From an uncultured Clostridia bacterium (GTDB taxonomy: Bacteria > Bacillota > Clostridia > Christensenellales > UBA1242): DNA of 37,811 bases. Both the position numbers and the translations under genes were made by a program. Within the stretch, counting starts at the first letter, position 1, and the number at the start of each line of letters is the position of its first letter. Below are positions 27,813 to 35,314 of this stretch, one piece after another. Where the stretch lies: the NCBI GenBank assembly GCA_944383355.1, contig CALWPF010000016.1, positions 1 to 37,811 on the forward strand, in the 5' to 3' direction. Under the pieces are notes generated by a model. The model saw nothing but the letters and a program-made list of their open reading frames with translations, did no database searches and was not told the DNA's origin.

Positions 27813-27836
27813 GAGCCAAAAGTGAGGTGAAGTACT

Positions 27837-28652
27837 ATGGGGAAAATAATTTCGTTTACAAATCAAAAGGGTGGTGTAGGTAAAACAACCACTTGTGTAA
27901 ATCTCGCTACATATCTAGCAGCTTATGGCAAAAAAATATTACTAGTAGACCTAGACCCACAAGGAAATGCAACTACAGGTGTCGGTATAGATAAGAGTGA
28001 AGATTTGAAAACCATGTATGACCTGTGCGTCGGTGAAAGTGAAATAGACGAATTAATAATGAAAACTAGGATTAAAGGTCTATACATAATACCAAGTAAT
28101 GTAGACTTGGCAGGCGCAGAGGTTGACCTAGTGCAAAGGGAAAATAGAGAGAAAGTTATTAGAAATGCACTTTTGACAATCAAAAATGATTATGATTACA
28201 TACTAATGGATTGTCCGCCATCTTTGGGATTAATTACCGTAAATGCTTTGACAGCAACAGACACCGTTTTGATACCTATACAATGTCATTTTTATGCTTT
28301 GGAGGGACTTAGTCAGTTAATGAATACCATAAAGTTGGTTAGACAATATCTTAATCCAGATATCCAAATTGAAGGTGTAATCCTGACAATGAAAGATAAT
28401 AGGAACAACCTAGTGAATCAAGTAGCAAAAGAGGTGGAATCCTTTTTTGGTGACAAGGTCTATAAAACAACCATACCAAGCAATATTAGACTAGCTGAGG
28501 CTCCTAGTCATGGTTTACCTATTTACTTATATGATAGCAAGAGTACAGGGGGTCTTGCTTACCAAGATTTGGCAAAAGAGTTTTTGGCAAGAAATAAAGA
28601 TCGTGGTGTATTAAAAGATAAAAGAGAAATTTTTGATGGAGGTATACTATGA
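27837..28652 (+). CDS. parA: Chromosome partitioning ATPase ParA (Soj)
   Basis: 271 aa. Deviant Walker A KGGVGKTT with the signature Lys11 and Lys16, Walker A' LVDLDPQGNAT (about 37-47) and Walker B YILMDCPPSLG (about 121-131). ATP-bound ParA dimers bind DNA nonspecifically; ParB at parS triggers hydrolysis, which moves or separates origins and in Bacillus also controls DnaA. Ribosome site TGAGGTGAAG. The stop overlaps parB (ATGA). Confidence 0.96.
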   Translation: MGKIISFTNQKGGVGKTTTCVNLATYLAAYGKKILLVDLDPQGNATTGVGIDKSEDLKTMYDLCVGESEIDELIMKTRIKGLYIIPSNVDLAGAEVDLVQRENREKVIRNALLTIKNDYDYILMDCPPSLGLITVNALTATDTVLIPIQCHFYALEGLSQLMNTIKLVRQYLNPDIQIEGVILTMKDNRNNLVNQVAKEVESFFGDKVYKTTIPSNIRLAEAPSHGLPIYLYDSKSTGGLAYQDLAKEFLARNKDRGVLKDKREIFDGGIL

Positions 28653-29821
28653 GTAAACATGGACTAGGTAGAGGTTTGGGTTCTTTATTTTCCATATATG
28701 AAGATAACGAGCCAAAGAAAGAAGAAAAAAAAGTAAAACAAGATGATACTATTAATCAATCTAAAAATGTAGATAGCAACACAAAAATCGAAGATGTATC
28801 CGAAAGGATAAATACTACACAGTCACAATCCACAGATACTACATCAGACGTGTTACAAAATGCTCGTAATCTATTGAATAAAATCAACAAAGCAACAGAC
28901 ACTGCACCGCAAAAACCTGTGCAAGAAATACAAATAAATAGTAACGCCGAACCTGTTGAAAATATGAATTTTCTAAAAGATAAGCAGGCGCTAGAAGAGA
29001 AATTTAGGAAAGCAAGTAATGAAGGTGTGCTAGTAGACACTGGCGCAAGGACTTTACCTTTGTCGAAAATTGAGCCAAATCCAGATCAACCTAGAAAAAA
29101 CTTTAATCAAGATGCAATAAAAGAGTTGGCTCAATCCATAAAACTACATGGCGTGATACAACCAATAGTAGTAACACCTCGTGGGGATAAGTATATTATC
29201 ATAGCAGGTGAACGTAGATATAGGGCAAGTAAGTTGGCAGGTCTACAAAATGTTCCTGTTATCATAAAAAACTACACCAATCAAGAAATGCAAGAAATCT
29301 CACTAATAGAAAACTTGCAAAGAGAAGATTTGAATCCAATAGAAACTGCTTTTGCGATGAAACAACTAATAGACAACTATGGATTTACACAAGATGACCT
29401 AGCAAAAAGATTAGGAAAAAGTAGACCAGCCATCACTAACGCCTTGAGACTATTAAACCTATCTAACGAGGTAATGGCATTGGTTGAGAATGGTAAACTA
29501 GCACCAAACTCAGCTAGAGCTTTACTAAGTATTACAGATAAAGAAAAACAAATAGAACTAGCAAAAAAAGCTTGCAATGATAAAATGACCACTAGGGAAC
29601 TTGAAAAAACTGTTCAAGAAATGTTAAGTCCTGATGCTAACAAAAAGCAGTCAAAAATTACCCCAACAGCAGAAATGACAGAATTAAAAGAATTTATGCA
29701 AAAGTTATTGGGTACAAAGGTAACATTCTTAGGTACAGAGAAAAAGGGTCGTATATATATTGACTACTATTCTAGAGACGACCTGGATAGGATTTATACT
29801 TTGCTAAATAAATTAAGATAA
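28649..29821 (+). CDS. parB: Chromosome partitioning protein ParB (Spo0J), long N-terminal linker
   Basis: 390 aa; typical ParB is about 280-300. The N-terminal KHGLGRGLGSLF is the ParA-stimulating peptide. Then comes a Lys/Glu/Asn/Thr-rich, probably disordered insertion of about 110 residues before the CTPase core starts at about 135 (RTLPLSKIEPNPDQPRK). The CTP motif GERRYRA (187-193) and ENLQREDLNPIE are intact, followed by the helix-turn-helix (TQDDLAKRLGKSRPAITNALRL by position about 250-271) that reads parS, and the C-terminal dimer domain. Overlaps parA by 4 bp. Confidence 0.96.
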   Translation: MSKHGLGRGLGSLFSIYEDNEPKKEEKKVKQDDTINQSKNVDSNTKIEDVSERINTTQSQSTDTTSDVLQNARNLLNKINKATDTAPQKPVQEIQINSNAEPVENMNFLKDKQALEEKFRKASNEGVLVDTGARTLPLSKIEPNPDQPRKNFNQDAIKELAQSIKLHGVIQPIVVTPRGDKYIIIAGERRYRASKLAGLQNVPVIIKNYTNQEMQEISLIENLQREDLNPIETAFAMKQLIDNYGFTQDDLAKRLGKSRPAITNALRLLNLSNEVMALVENGKLAPNSARALLSITDKEKQIELAKKACNDKMTTRELEKTVQEMLSPDANKKQSKITPTAEMTELKEFMQKLLGTKVTFLGTEKKGRIYIDYYSRDDLDRIYTLLNKLR

Positions 29822-30006
29822 TAACCGTACAAAATATATTATAGAATATAAGTGTTATTAAAATAATTTATGATATTTATTTATTAAAGAGTAACAAAAA
29901 TTACTATTCGAAATTTGTATTAAATAAAAAAAGACATATTCAGTGCTATATCGACTGTCAAAAAATAAAAATATACAATTTCCTCTTTATTTTTGTTTAA
30001 TATTCT

Positions 30007-30014
30007 GTTATAAT
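30007..30014 (+). promoter_or_regulatory. Probable yidC promoter (extended -10)
   Basis: TATAAT (30009-30014) after TGt, 30 bp before the start codon; no good -35. Confidence 0.5.
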
Positions 30015-30044
30015 GTGATATCACCTCATTAAAAGGAGTAATTA

Positions 30045-31310
30045 ATGTTTAGTTTATTGGCCGGCTGGGAAGCAGATATGTGGTCTCCTGTGATAAACCT
30101 ATTTAGTTTTATTCCAAGCTATGCATGGATGCTGATTGTGTTTACCATAGTACTAAAGATAGTTTTGAGCCCGCTTGATTTTTGGCAGAGAAAAGTAAGT
30201 AGAGATAGCATGATAAAGCAGGCAAAATTACAGCCAGAACTTGAAAAATTACAAAAAAAATATGCTGATAATAAAACCATATTGAATCAAAAGACTATGG
30301 AATTATACAAGCGTGAAAAATATAATGTAGTCGGCTCTTGCCTCAGTATGGTGCTAAATTTGGTAATTACTCTATTTATATTTATTACGCTATTTACTGG
30401 TTTGATGCAGATATCCAGGCAAGAAATCTATAATCAGTATGTAGACCTAAATAACACTTTTTACACACAATATAATAGTGATTTTGTAACACAATTTAAT
30501 ATAGATACCGAAAATATGACTCAAGAGGAAATCGACCAAGCAATTAATGCAAAGTTAGCTGAATTGATAGATGCTCAAAAGACTAACGCTGAAAATGCTT
30601 TGCTCGAAGAAAATAAAGATAATCCCGAATATACAATAACTCAAGAAGAAATAGATGAACGAGCAAAAACTCTTGCATATCAGGCTGAACCACTTGCGAC
30701 TATAGTGAGTACAGCTCAAGACACCGTCTTGAATAGATATAATGAAATAAAAGAAAGTTGGCTCTGGATCGAAAATATTTGGAGACCAGACACATCGGTA
30801 TCAGGTTTTCCTGATTATACTACATTCCTAAATATATCAAACTTTAGAGACCAAGACTTTTACAAAGAAGTGATGAATAGTACATCTATTACCGAAGATG
30901 AAAAGAATGCACAATCTGCAATATGGCAAGAAGAATATGAGTTAGTTACATCAAAGGTATATGCACAATACTCAGGTTGGAACGGTTACTTTATATTAGT
31001 GATACTAGCAGCTGTAATAACATATTTCTCTGCTGCATTTTCTCAAAAACAAAGTCTAAAGAAAGATAAAACAGAAACAACAGATGATGCACAGAAAAAA
31101 CCTCAACCAATGAAATTTATGAAATGGATATTGCCAATAATAGTTGTAATATTTACTATAGGTTATAGTGCGGCATTTGCCCTATACATTGTAGTCAACT
31201 CACTTATGTCATTTATATTCTCAATAATTTCTTTGCAAATGTTCTCAAAGATGGATGAGAAAAAAGCACAAAAAGAAAAATTAAATAAAAAAGTTGATTA
31301 TAGTAGATAA
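30045..31310 (+). CDS. yidC: Membrane protein insertase YidC/OxaI, with long extracytoplasmic loop
   Basis: 421 aa. First conserved TM about 25-44; the hydrophilic-groove Arg (R73 of SpoIIIJ, five residues before the conserved Pro) is Lys38 here. The cytoplasmic coiled hairpin SMIKQAKLQPELEKLQKKY follows, then TM about 97-120. Next comes a long loop (about 125-305) rich in Glu/Gln/Asn with two TQEEID repeats, ending in WLWIENIWRPDT. TM segments at about 313-332, 358-380 and 383-400 follow, then a Lys-rich tail. There is no lipobox signal peptide at the N-terminus. It inserts membrane proteins alone or with Sec. Ribosome site AAAGGAG. It is usually co-directional with rpmH-rnpA-yidD and followed by jag; here it faces them and jag is absent. 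Confidence 0.93.
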   Translation: MFSLLAGWEADMWSPVINLFSFIPSYAWMLIVFTIVLKIVLSPLDFWQRKVSRDSMIKQAKLQPELEKLQKKYADNKTILNQKTMELYKREKYNVVGSCLSMVLNLVITLFIFITLFTGLMQISRQEIYNQYVDLNNTFYTQYNSDFVTQFNIDTENMTQEEIDQAINAKLAELIDAQKTNAENALLEENKDNPEYTITQEEIDERAKTLAYQAEPLATIVSTAQDTVLNRYNEIKESWLWIENIWRPDTSVSGFPDYTTFLNISNFRDQDFYKEVMNSTSITEDEKNAQSAIWQEEYELVTSKVYAQYSGWNGYFILVILAAVITYFSAAFSQKQSLKKDKTETTDDAQKKPQPMKFMKWILPIIVVIFTIGYSAAFALYIVVNSLMSFIFSIISLQMFSKMDEKKAQKEKLNKKVDYSR

Positions 31311-31312
31311 AT

Positions 31313-31339
31313 AAAAAGTGGAAATTATTCCACTTTTTT
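31313..31339 (+). terminator. Terminator of yidC
   Basis: AAAAAGTGGAA (31313-31323) pairs with TTCCACTTTTT (31328-31338) around 4 nt, immediately after the stop. Confidence 0.9.
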
Positions 31340-31530
31340 ATTATATTTTATTTAAATATTAAAGTAACAAATAATAAAAAATTTTTATAAAATTTAATAA
31401 ATAGATAATAAATTTATTATATATAAAAATACAAGAAAGATAATCAAATATTTAAAATAATTTAACATAAATTATTACATATATTTTATAATAGTATTAT
31501 TATATATTTTTGATTTAAAAATTAAATTAA

Positions 31531-31558
31531 ATAAAAAAATTGGTTACAAAACCAATTT
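31531..31558 (-). terminator. Terminator overlapping the yidD 3' end
   Basis: AATTGGTT pairs with AACCAATT, and on the minus strand a run of U follows. The right arm includes the last yidD codons and stop. The spacer towards yidC (31340-31530) is almost pure A/T and shows nothing else. Confidence 0.7.
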
Positions 31559-31819
31559 AATATTACCTCTAATATTATCTGGAACAGGGTCTACACCTCC
31601 AGCATGTTTTGGTGTACATCTAAAAATTCTTTTTGCTCCCATAAATATACCTCGAATCACCCCAAACCTTTGAATAGCAATCAAAGTATAGGTTGAACAT
31701 GTTGGCTCATATATACAGGTATCTGGTAAAATTTTTGATATTGTTCCTTTATATATATATATCAATCCATAACACAAGTATCTAAAGGGGGCAGTAATAA
31801 TTCTAAAAAATTTATTCAT
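31544..31819 (-). CDS. yidD: Membrane protein insertion efficiency factor YidD
   Basis: 91 aa. Hallmark motifs: CIYEPTCSTYTLIAI (Cys-rich core), RFGVIRGIFMGAKRIFRC and KHAGGVDPVPDN, as in the family RCxPxxxGGxDPVP. The N-terminal amphipathic or hydrophobic helix associates with the inner face of the membrane. It is thought to assist YidC. It overlaps rnpA by 8 bp, so translation is coupled. Confidence 0.95.
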   Translation of the reverse strand: MNKFFRIITAPFRYLCYGLIYIYKGTISKILPDTCIYEPTCSTYTLIAIQRFGVIRGIFMGAKRIFRCTPKHAGGVDPVPDNIRGNIKLVL

Positions 31820-32150
31820 TTATCAATTTTGCCTTTTGTAATAATAGGGTTAAGTTTTTGCACAGAGTATTATAATCCTGGTTAACAATCTCTGGGTAAA
31901 CTACAATAACCAAATTGTAATTGTTAATCTTGTTCACATAATCTCTCATAATATGTCTCAATCTACGCTTTACCTTATTCCTAACCACCGCTTTACCAAC
32001 TTTGTTACTCACCGAAAACCCTACTCTACATATAGGAAACTTACTAGGTACAAAAAAAACACTCATATTTTGTCCATTAACCTTTTTACCTTTCTTATAT
32101 ATATAGGCAAACTCTTTTCGTTTTTTTAATCTATTTTTTGCATTTAACAT
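31812..32150 (-). CDS. rnpA: Ribonuclease P protein component
   Basis: 112 aa from ATG 32150, with GAGG 8 nt upstream; the frame is open to 32174 but without a ribosome site. Begins LNAKNRLKKRKEFAYIYKKG. The hallmark segment GFSVSNKVGKAVVRNKVKRR (about 44-63) carries the RNR-type motif that contacts RNase P RNA. It is the protein cofactor for tRNA 5' processing. Operon rpmH-rnpA-yidD. Confidence 0.96.
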   Translation of the reverse strand: MLNAKNRLKKRKEFAYIYKKGKKVNGQNMSVFFVPSKFPICRVGFSVSNKVGKAVVRNKVKRRLRHIMRDYVNKINNYNLVIVVYPEIVNQDYNTLCKNLTLLLQKAKLINE

Positions 32151-32251
32151 AATAGTAACCTCATTTTTTTGCAAAATTTTACTAAAAAACGGACAAAATC
32201 AGTGTTTTTTGTATCGAATTAAAGTGCATAGTACATTGCATAGTACTCAAA

Positions 32252-32389
32252 TTAAGCTCTTGTTAACTCTTTGCGACCTCTATTGCGACGCCTTTTCAAA
32301 ACCTTGCGACCGCTGGTAGTCTTCATACGCTCTCTAAAACCGTGCACTTTGCTACGTTGCCTCTTTTTGGGCTGAAAAGTCCTTTTCAT
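32252..32389 (-). CDS. rpmH: 50S ribosomal protein L34
   Basis: 45 aa, normal length. Reads [18 protein letters not shown] at the start and ends [14 protein letters not shown]; very basic. GAGGGAG lies 5 nt upstream. First gene of the rpmH-rnpA-yidD operon, 101 bp before rnpA, transcribed away from the origin. Confidence 0.97.
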   Translation of the reverse strand: MKRTFQPKKRQRSKVHGFRERMKTTSGRKVLKRRRNRGRKELTRA

Positions 32390-32436
32390 CTTGCTCCCTC
32401 CTGTATAGTCTATATTGTAGTAAGATACATAGTGTG

Positions 32437-32465
32437 ATTATATAAAATTTTGTGTTATTTGTCAA
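32437..32465 (-). promoter_or_regulatory. Perfect consensus promoter of rpmH-rnpA-yidD
   Basis: TTGACA (32460-32465), 17-bp spacer, TATAAT (32437-32442) on the minus strand. Confidence 0.92.
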
Positions 32466-32868
32466 GAGAGAAATAAGATTTTGTAGTTACTAGTATTTAG
32501 CAGTAAAATCTTGGATAGCTAAGTAGTGTATAGTAAACTAAAACAAGATGATGGCATGATATCTAAACAGTAAAACTTTACTAAGGCTAGCTAGGAGGAA
32601 TTAATTTGTGTGACAGCTAAATTAGTCTATACTATCAATCGATATAAAGCTAGACTCTAGTACCTATAGTTCTCAGTATTGGCACACAATCCTTTAGACA
32701 AACACTTGGTAAACAAAGAGACTTGTAATAGAGAAAGAAAAGTATTTCATTTTGTTTTACGAATAGTTGCGTGTGTATTAATATATAAATATATTAACAC
32801 ATTGTCTAAAATAAACTTGATTATCAAATTAATACAAGTTTTGGGGGTAAATAGCATAAATCAGTGGG

Positions 32869-33090
32869 TTATACACCGATTTTTGAAGGATACCCACATT
32901 TTTTTAGTAGTTCTGCACATCTATTTTCCACAAAAAATAGCAGTTTTCCACTGTACAAATGTTCGCTCAAAATACCGAAAATCCTCTATTTAACAGAGTT
33001 GCTTGTCCTTATCCACTAGAGTTATCCACTTTTCCACATCACATACTAATAGCGCTATTAATAAAAAATTAAAAAAATAAAAATCTAAAC
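32869..33090. other. oriC: oriC core: DnaA-box cluster and AT-rich unwinding candidate
   Basis: Box-like 9-mers, all in the same orientation: TTATACACC 32869, TTTTCCACA 32924, TTTTCCACT 32944, TTATCCACT 33009, TTATCCACT 33022, TTTTCCACA 33030 (the last two overlap by one base). Immediately to the right, 33039-33090 contains TACTAATAG and a nearly pure A/T run, suited to duplex opening. Position between rpmH and dnaA and the nearby composition switch agree. Confidence 0.8.
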
Positions 33091-33480
33091 TATGGGTGCC
33101 AAAGCAAAGCAAAAAGTAGAAAGAGTATTAGTCAAATCAAATAAGAGTGTAACTAACTTTTGATGTAACGCATATGCTGTCTAGTGTACAAGTTTTTTTA
33201 AAGTAGTTAGCGTTGATTTTTTTATTTTTTTGTTATATAATAACAAAATTTGAATACTTACCTGTATGTTTTAGCGTACTAAGTGATATTTTTTGTAATT
33301 TTAATCAAAAAGCAAATTTGTACAAATAATACAAAAATTGAGAAAATTAAAAAAAGTTGAACAACCTTACTAGACAAAATTATTTTGTTGTGCTAGACTC
33401 TTGGTACAAAAGTGCAAGAAAGCCTTTTGTGGAAATGTCTATAAAGCGCATTGGTTAATGTAATGTGGCGATGTAGACTC

Positions 33481-33580
33481 ATTCTCGTGGTTTTGGGTAT
33501 GATTGCCTATGCAAGTTTTGCTTGGTTATTATCCCGAGAATCACTGTGTTTTGGCAAAATACTTGTTTTGCCGATAGTGT
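33481..33580 (+). repeat. Adjacent hairpins in the origin region
   Basis: ATTCTCG (33481-33487) pairs with CGAGAAT (33535-33541). Then GGCAAAA pairs with TTTTGCC (33553-33571), with outer CACT/AGTG pairs, followed by a T-rich tail. It could be the end of an unrecognised small RNA; no matching promoter was found. Confidence 0.35.
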
Positions 33581-33930
33581 TAATTTTTATTAGTTTGTTT
33601 TTATGCTAATGTTGATAACGCTGTGAAGTGTTTGTTGATATTGCTTTTGGTAAAATCACTGCGTGATGTTTAAGATTTTTTGGACTGGTTAGATTTTGTG
33701 AGTTGTGTTGTGATTTTGCTATCCGATTTTTTGGAGTGGGTTAGACTGCTTGAGGTGGCGTTGCAAAATTTGCCCTTTTGGGTTTTAAGTTTTTGTGATT
33801 AACTTTTTGTAGTTGTGTCCAATTTACCCAAATTTTTGGATATTATATTTTGTCATGTAGTTGGTATACTTTGGGCTATCTGACAATTAATTTTTATCTA
33901 TGTGCGTACAAAAATTTGTGCTTTACATTG

Positions 33931-33960
33931 TTATCCACAATGATGTGTAAATGTGGATAA
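33931..33960. other. Second DnaA-box pair (inverted, perfect)
   Basis: TTATCCACA (33931-33939) and its reverse complement TGTGGATAA (33952-33960), 12 bp apart. These are the only two perfect boxes in the origin spacer and may be the high-affinity part of a bipartite origin. Confidence 0.75.
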
Positions 33961-34179
33961 TTTGATGTTTTTTTTGAGCAAACTTTGCCCTATTAAGTTA
34001 GGGTAATTTGCTAGATTTTATTTGCTCCTTTGAGTGCAAAATTTTGAGTAATGTAGATGCACCTATTAGGCTTGTTTAGGATAATATTTTGGTGGTTGTT
34101 ATTGATTTTTTGTGTAGATAATTTTGGTGCATTATTTGATGCTTGATTGGTGTCAATTTTGAATAAAAAAGTGTATAAA

Positions 34180-34224
34180 AAATATCATACTAGATGTAAG
34201 AATATGGATACTAGTATGATATTT
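34180..34224 (-). terminator. Terminator of the zinc-ribbon protein gene
   Basis: A 14-bp stem, AAATATCATACTAG with CTAGTATGATATTT, around 17 nt; followed by a U-run on the minus strand. Confidence 0.75.
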
Positions 34225-34240
34225 GTTTTTTGTATAGTAT

Positions 34241-35023
34241 TTATATTTCAAAACTTTTTACTCTATTGTCTTTGTATTTACATATCAAAAACAAGCGATT
34301 TATATCAAAATTTTTTTTGCATTTATTGCATTTGTATGTATAGGTAGTAGTCACCATATGTACTTGTTTAAAATGTGAATCAGTGGTCAATTGTAAGGGG
34401 ATATTTGAAATATTTTTTACCAATAAAAGTTGGATATTTTCACTACCACATTTTGAACAAAATTTGGTTTGTGTTTTTAGATTTTTAATCATTTTGAATG
34501 CACAAAAAATAGCTATGAGAGTGCTAACTGCTGGTGCTAATATTGATGTGGTTAATGTGTAAGCACTGATAAATACACTAGATGCTGTGAGTATTCCCCA
34601 TAGTATACTTTTGATCACTCGATAATAAAACCCACTACTTTTTGATTTATTTTTTTTGTTTAATTTTTTTAAAATTTTTACAATTTGCTCTGGAGTTAAT
34701 TTAATATTTATATTATTATTTTGTAATTCGGAATATATGGTATACATCAACTCTTGACTAAACTCTGGAGTGCTAGCGATGTTTGATAATTCTAATATAT
34801 AGTCATATTGCTTTGGTCCACTATTTTGATATTTATTTGATTGAATAATATTTGAATTTTTTTGATTAATACTTTTTTGGGATATATTAGTTGGAAATTT
34901 TATTATATTATTTATTTTTTGATTTTTCTCCTCTTGTGCTGATACTATTTTTGATTTTTCTTTTTTGTTTTTCCTTTCTTGTTTGTAATTAATTTTGTTT
35001 TCATAATTTAGGGATTTCACCAT
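34241..35023 (-). CDS. Membrane protein with disordered N-terminus and C-terminal zinc ribbon, unknown function
   Basis: 260 aa. Residues 1-70 are Lys/Asn/Gln/Ser-rich and probably disordered. A short helical region follows (about 73-125). Two hydrophobic segments (about 134-155 and 158-175) are likely a membrane hairpin, placing both ends in the cytoplasm. The C-terminus has a zinc ribbon: CSKC (about 186-189) and CNKC (about 232-235). I do not recognise the family. GGGAGG lies 9 nt before the ATG. It sits between the second DnaA-box pair and recF and is transcribed towards the origin; a role in replication is possible only by position. Confidence 0.75.
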   Translation of the reverse strand: MVKSLNYENKINYKQERKNKKEKSKIVSAQEEKNQKINNIIKFPTNISQKSINQKNSNIIQSNKYQNSGPKQYDYILELSNIASTPEFSQELMYTIYSELQNNNINIKLTPEQIVKILKKLNKKNKSKSSGFYYRVIKSILWGILTASSVFISAYTLTTSILAPAVSTLIAIFCAFKMIKNLKTQTKFCSKCGSENIQLLLVKNISNIPLQLTTDSHFKQVHMVTTTYTYKCNKCKKNFDINRLFLICKYKDNRVKSFEI

Positions 35024-35122
35024 AATTATTTTCCTCCCTTGTCTATTAAAATATTGGGCAATTTTTTTTTGTGTTTACAAGAATTTTTATTTTTGTGAGT
35101 TTTGCACCAAAATTAGTAAAAA

Positions 35123-35131
35123 TGTGGAAAA
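35123..35131 (-). other. DnaA-box-like 9-mer between zinc-ribbon gene and recF
   Basis: TGTGGAAAA, the reverse complement of TTTTCCACA, the variant seen twice in the oriC cluster. Alone, it could be chance. Confidence 0.35.
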
Positions 35132-35267
35132 CTTTTGTCGATAAAAAAACTTGTAAATTCAACAAAATACGACCCGTTCCAATTATAAAGATGTTAGTGC
35201 TATTTTTTTTGTCTTTGTTTATATTATTTTGTCGAATTATGGGAAGTTTTATCGAAAATAAAAATAA

Positions 35268-35300
35268 CTACACAAATATGTCTAACTAACACTTGTGTAG
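35268..35300 (-). terminator. Likely recF terminator
   Basis: CTACACAA pairs with TTGTGTAG (8 bp, 17-nt loop), followed on the minus strand by TTATTTTTATTTT. Confidence 0.55.
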
Positions 35301-35314
35301 CGTAATTCAATATT

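Larger units (their letters stand above)
27191..27836. other. Centromere-like spacer between rsmG and parA
   Basis: 646 bp without a gene. It holds four parS-like sites (27200, 27379, 27539, 27737) at spacings of about 160-200 bp, and the parA promoter. An inverted pair ACTATGCAGT (27427-27436) / ACTGCATAGT (27589-27598) flanks the third site. The plus strand is A/C-rich. Confidence 0.8.
32390..34240. other. Long gene-free origin region
   Basis: 1.85 kb with no credible protein gene. It includes the rpmH promoter, the DnaA-box cluster and AT-rich segment (oriC core), an AT-rich stretch to about 33360, then a strongly G/T-rich stretch on the plus strand (for example 33661-33720 has 18 G, 3 C, 30 T, 9 A). 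Within the last part are hairpins at 33481-33541, 33553-33571 and 33978-34011, and near-repeats at 33674-33693 and 33725-33745. No known RNA gene was recognised. Confidence 0.7.

Noticed and set aside
32679..32993. 104-aa plus-strand reading frame in the origin region
   Set aside because: TTG start without a ribosome site, and it runs through the DnaA-box cluster.
35071..35289. 72-aa plus-strand frame between the zinc-ribbon gene and recF
   Set aside because: No ribosome site or promoter, and its end overlaps the recF terminator; the hydrophobic stretch comes from T-rich DNA.
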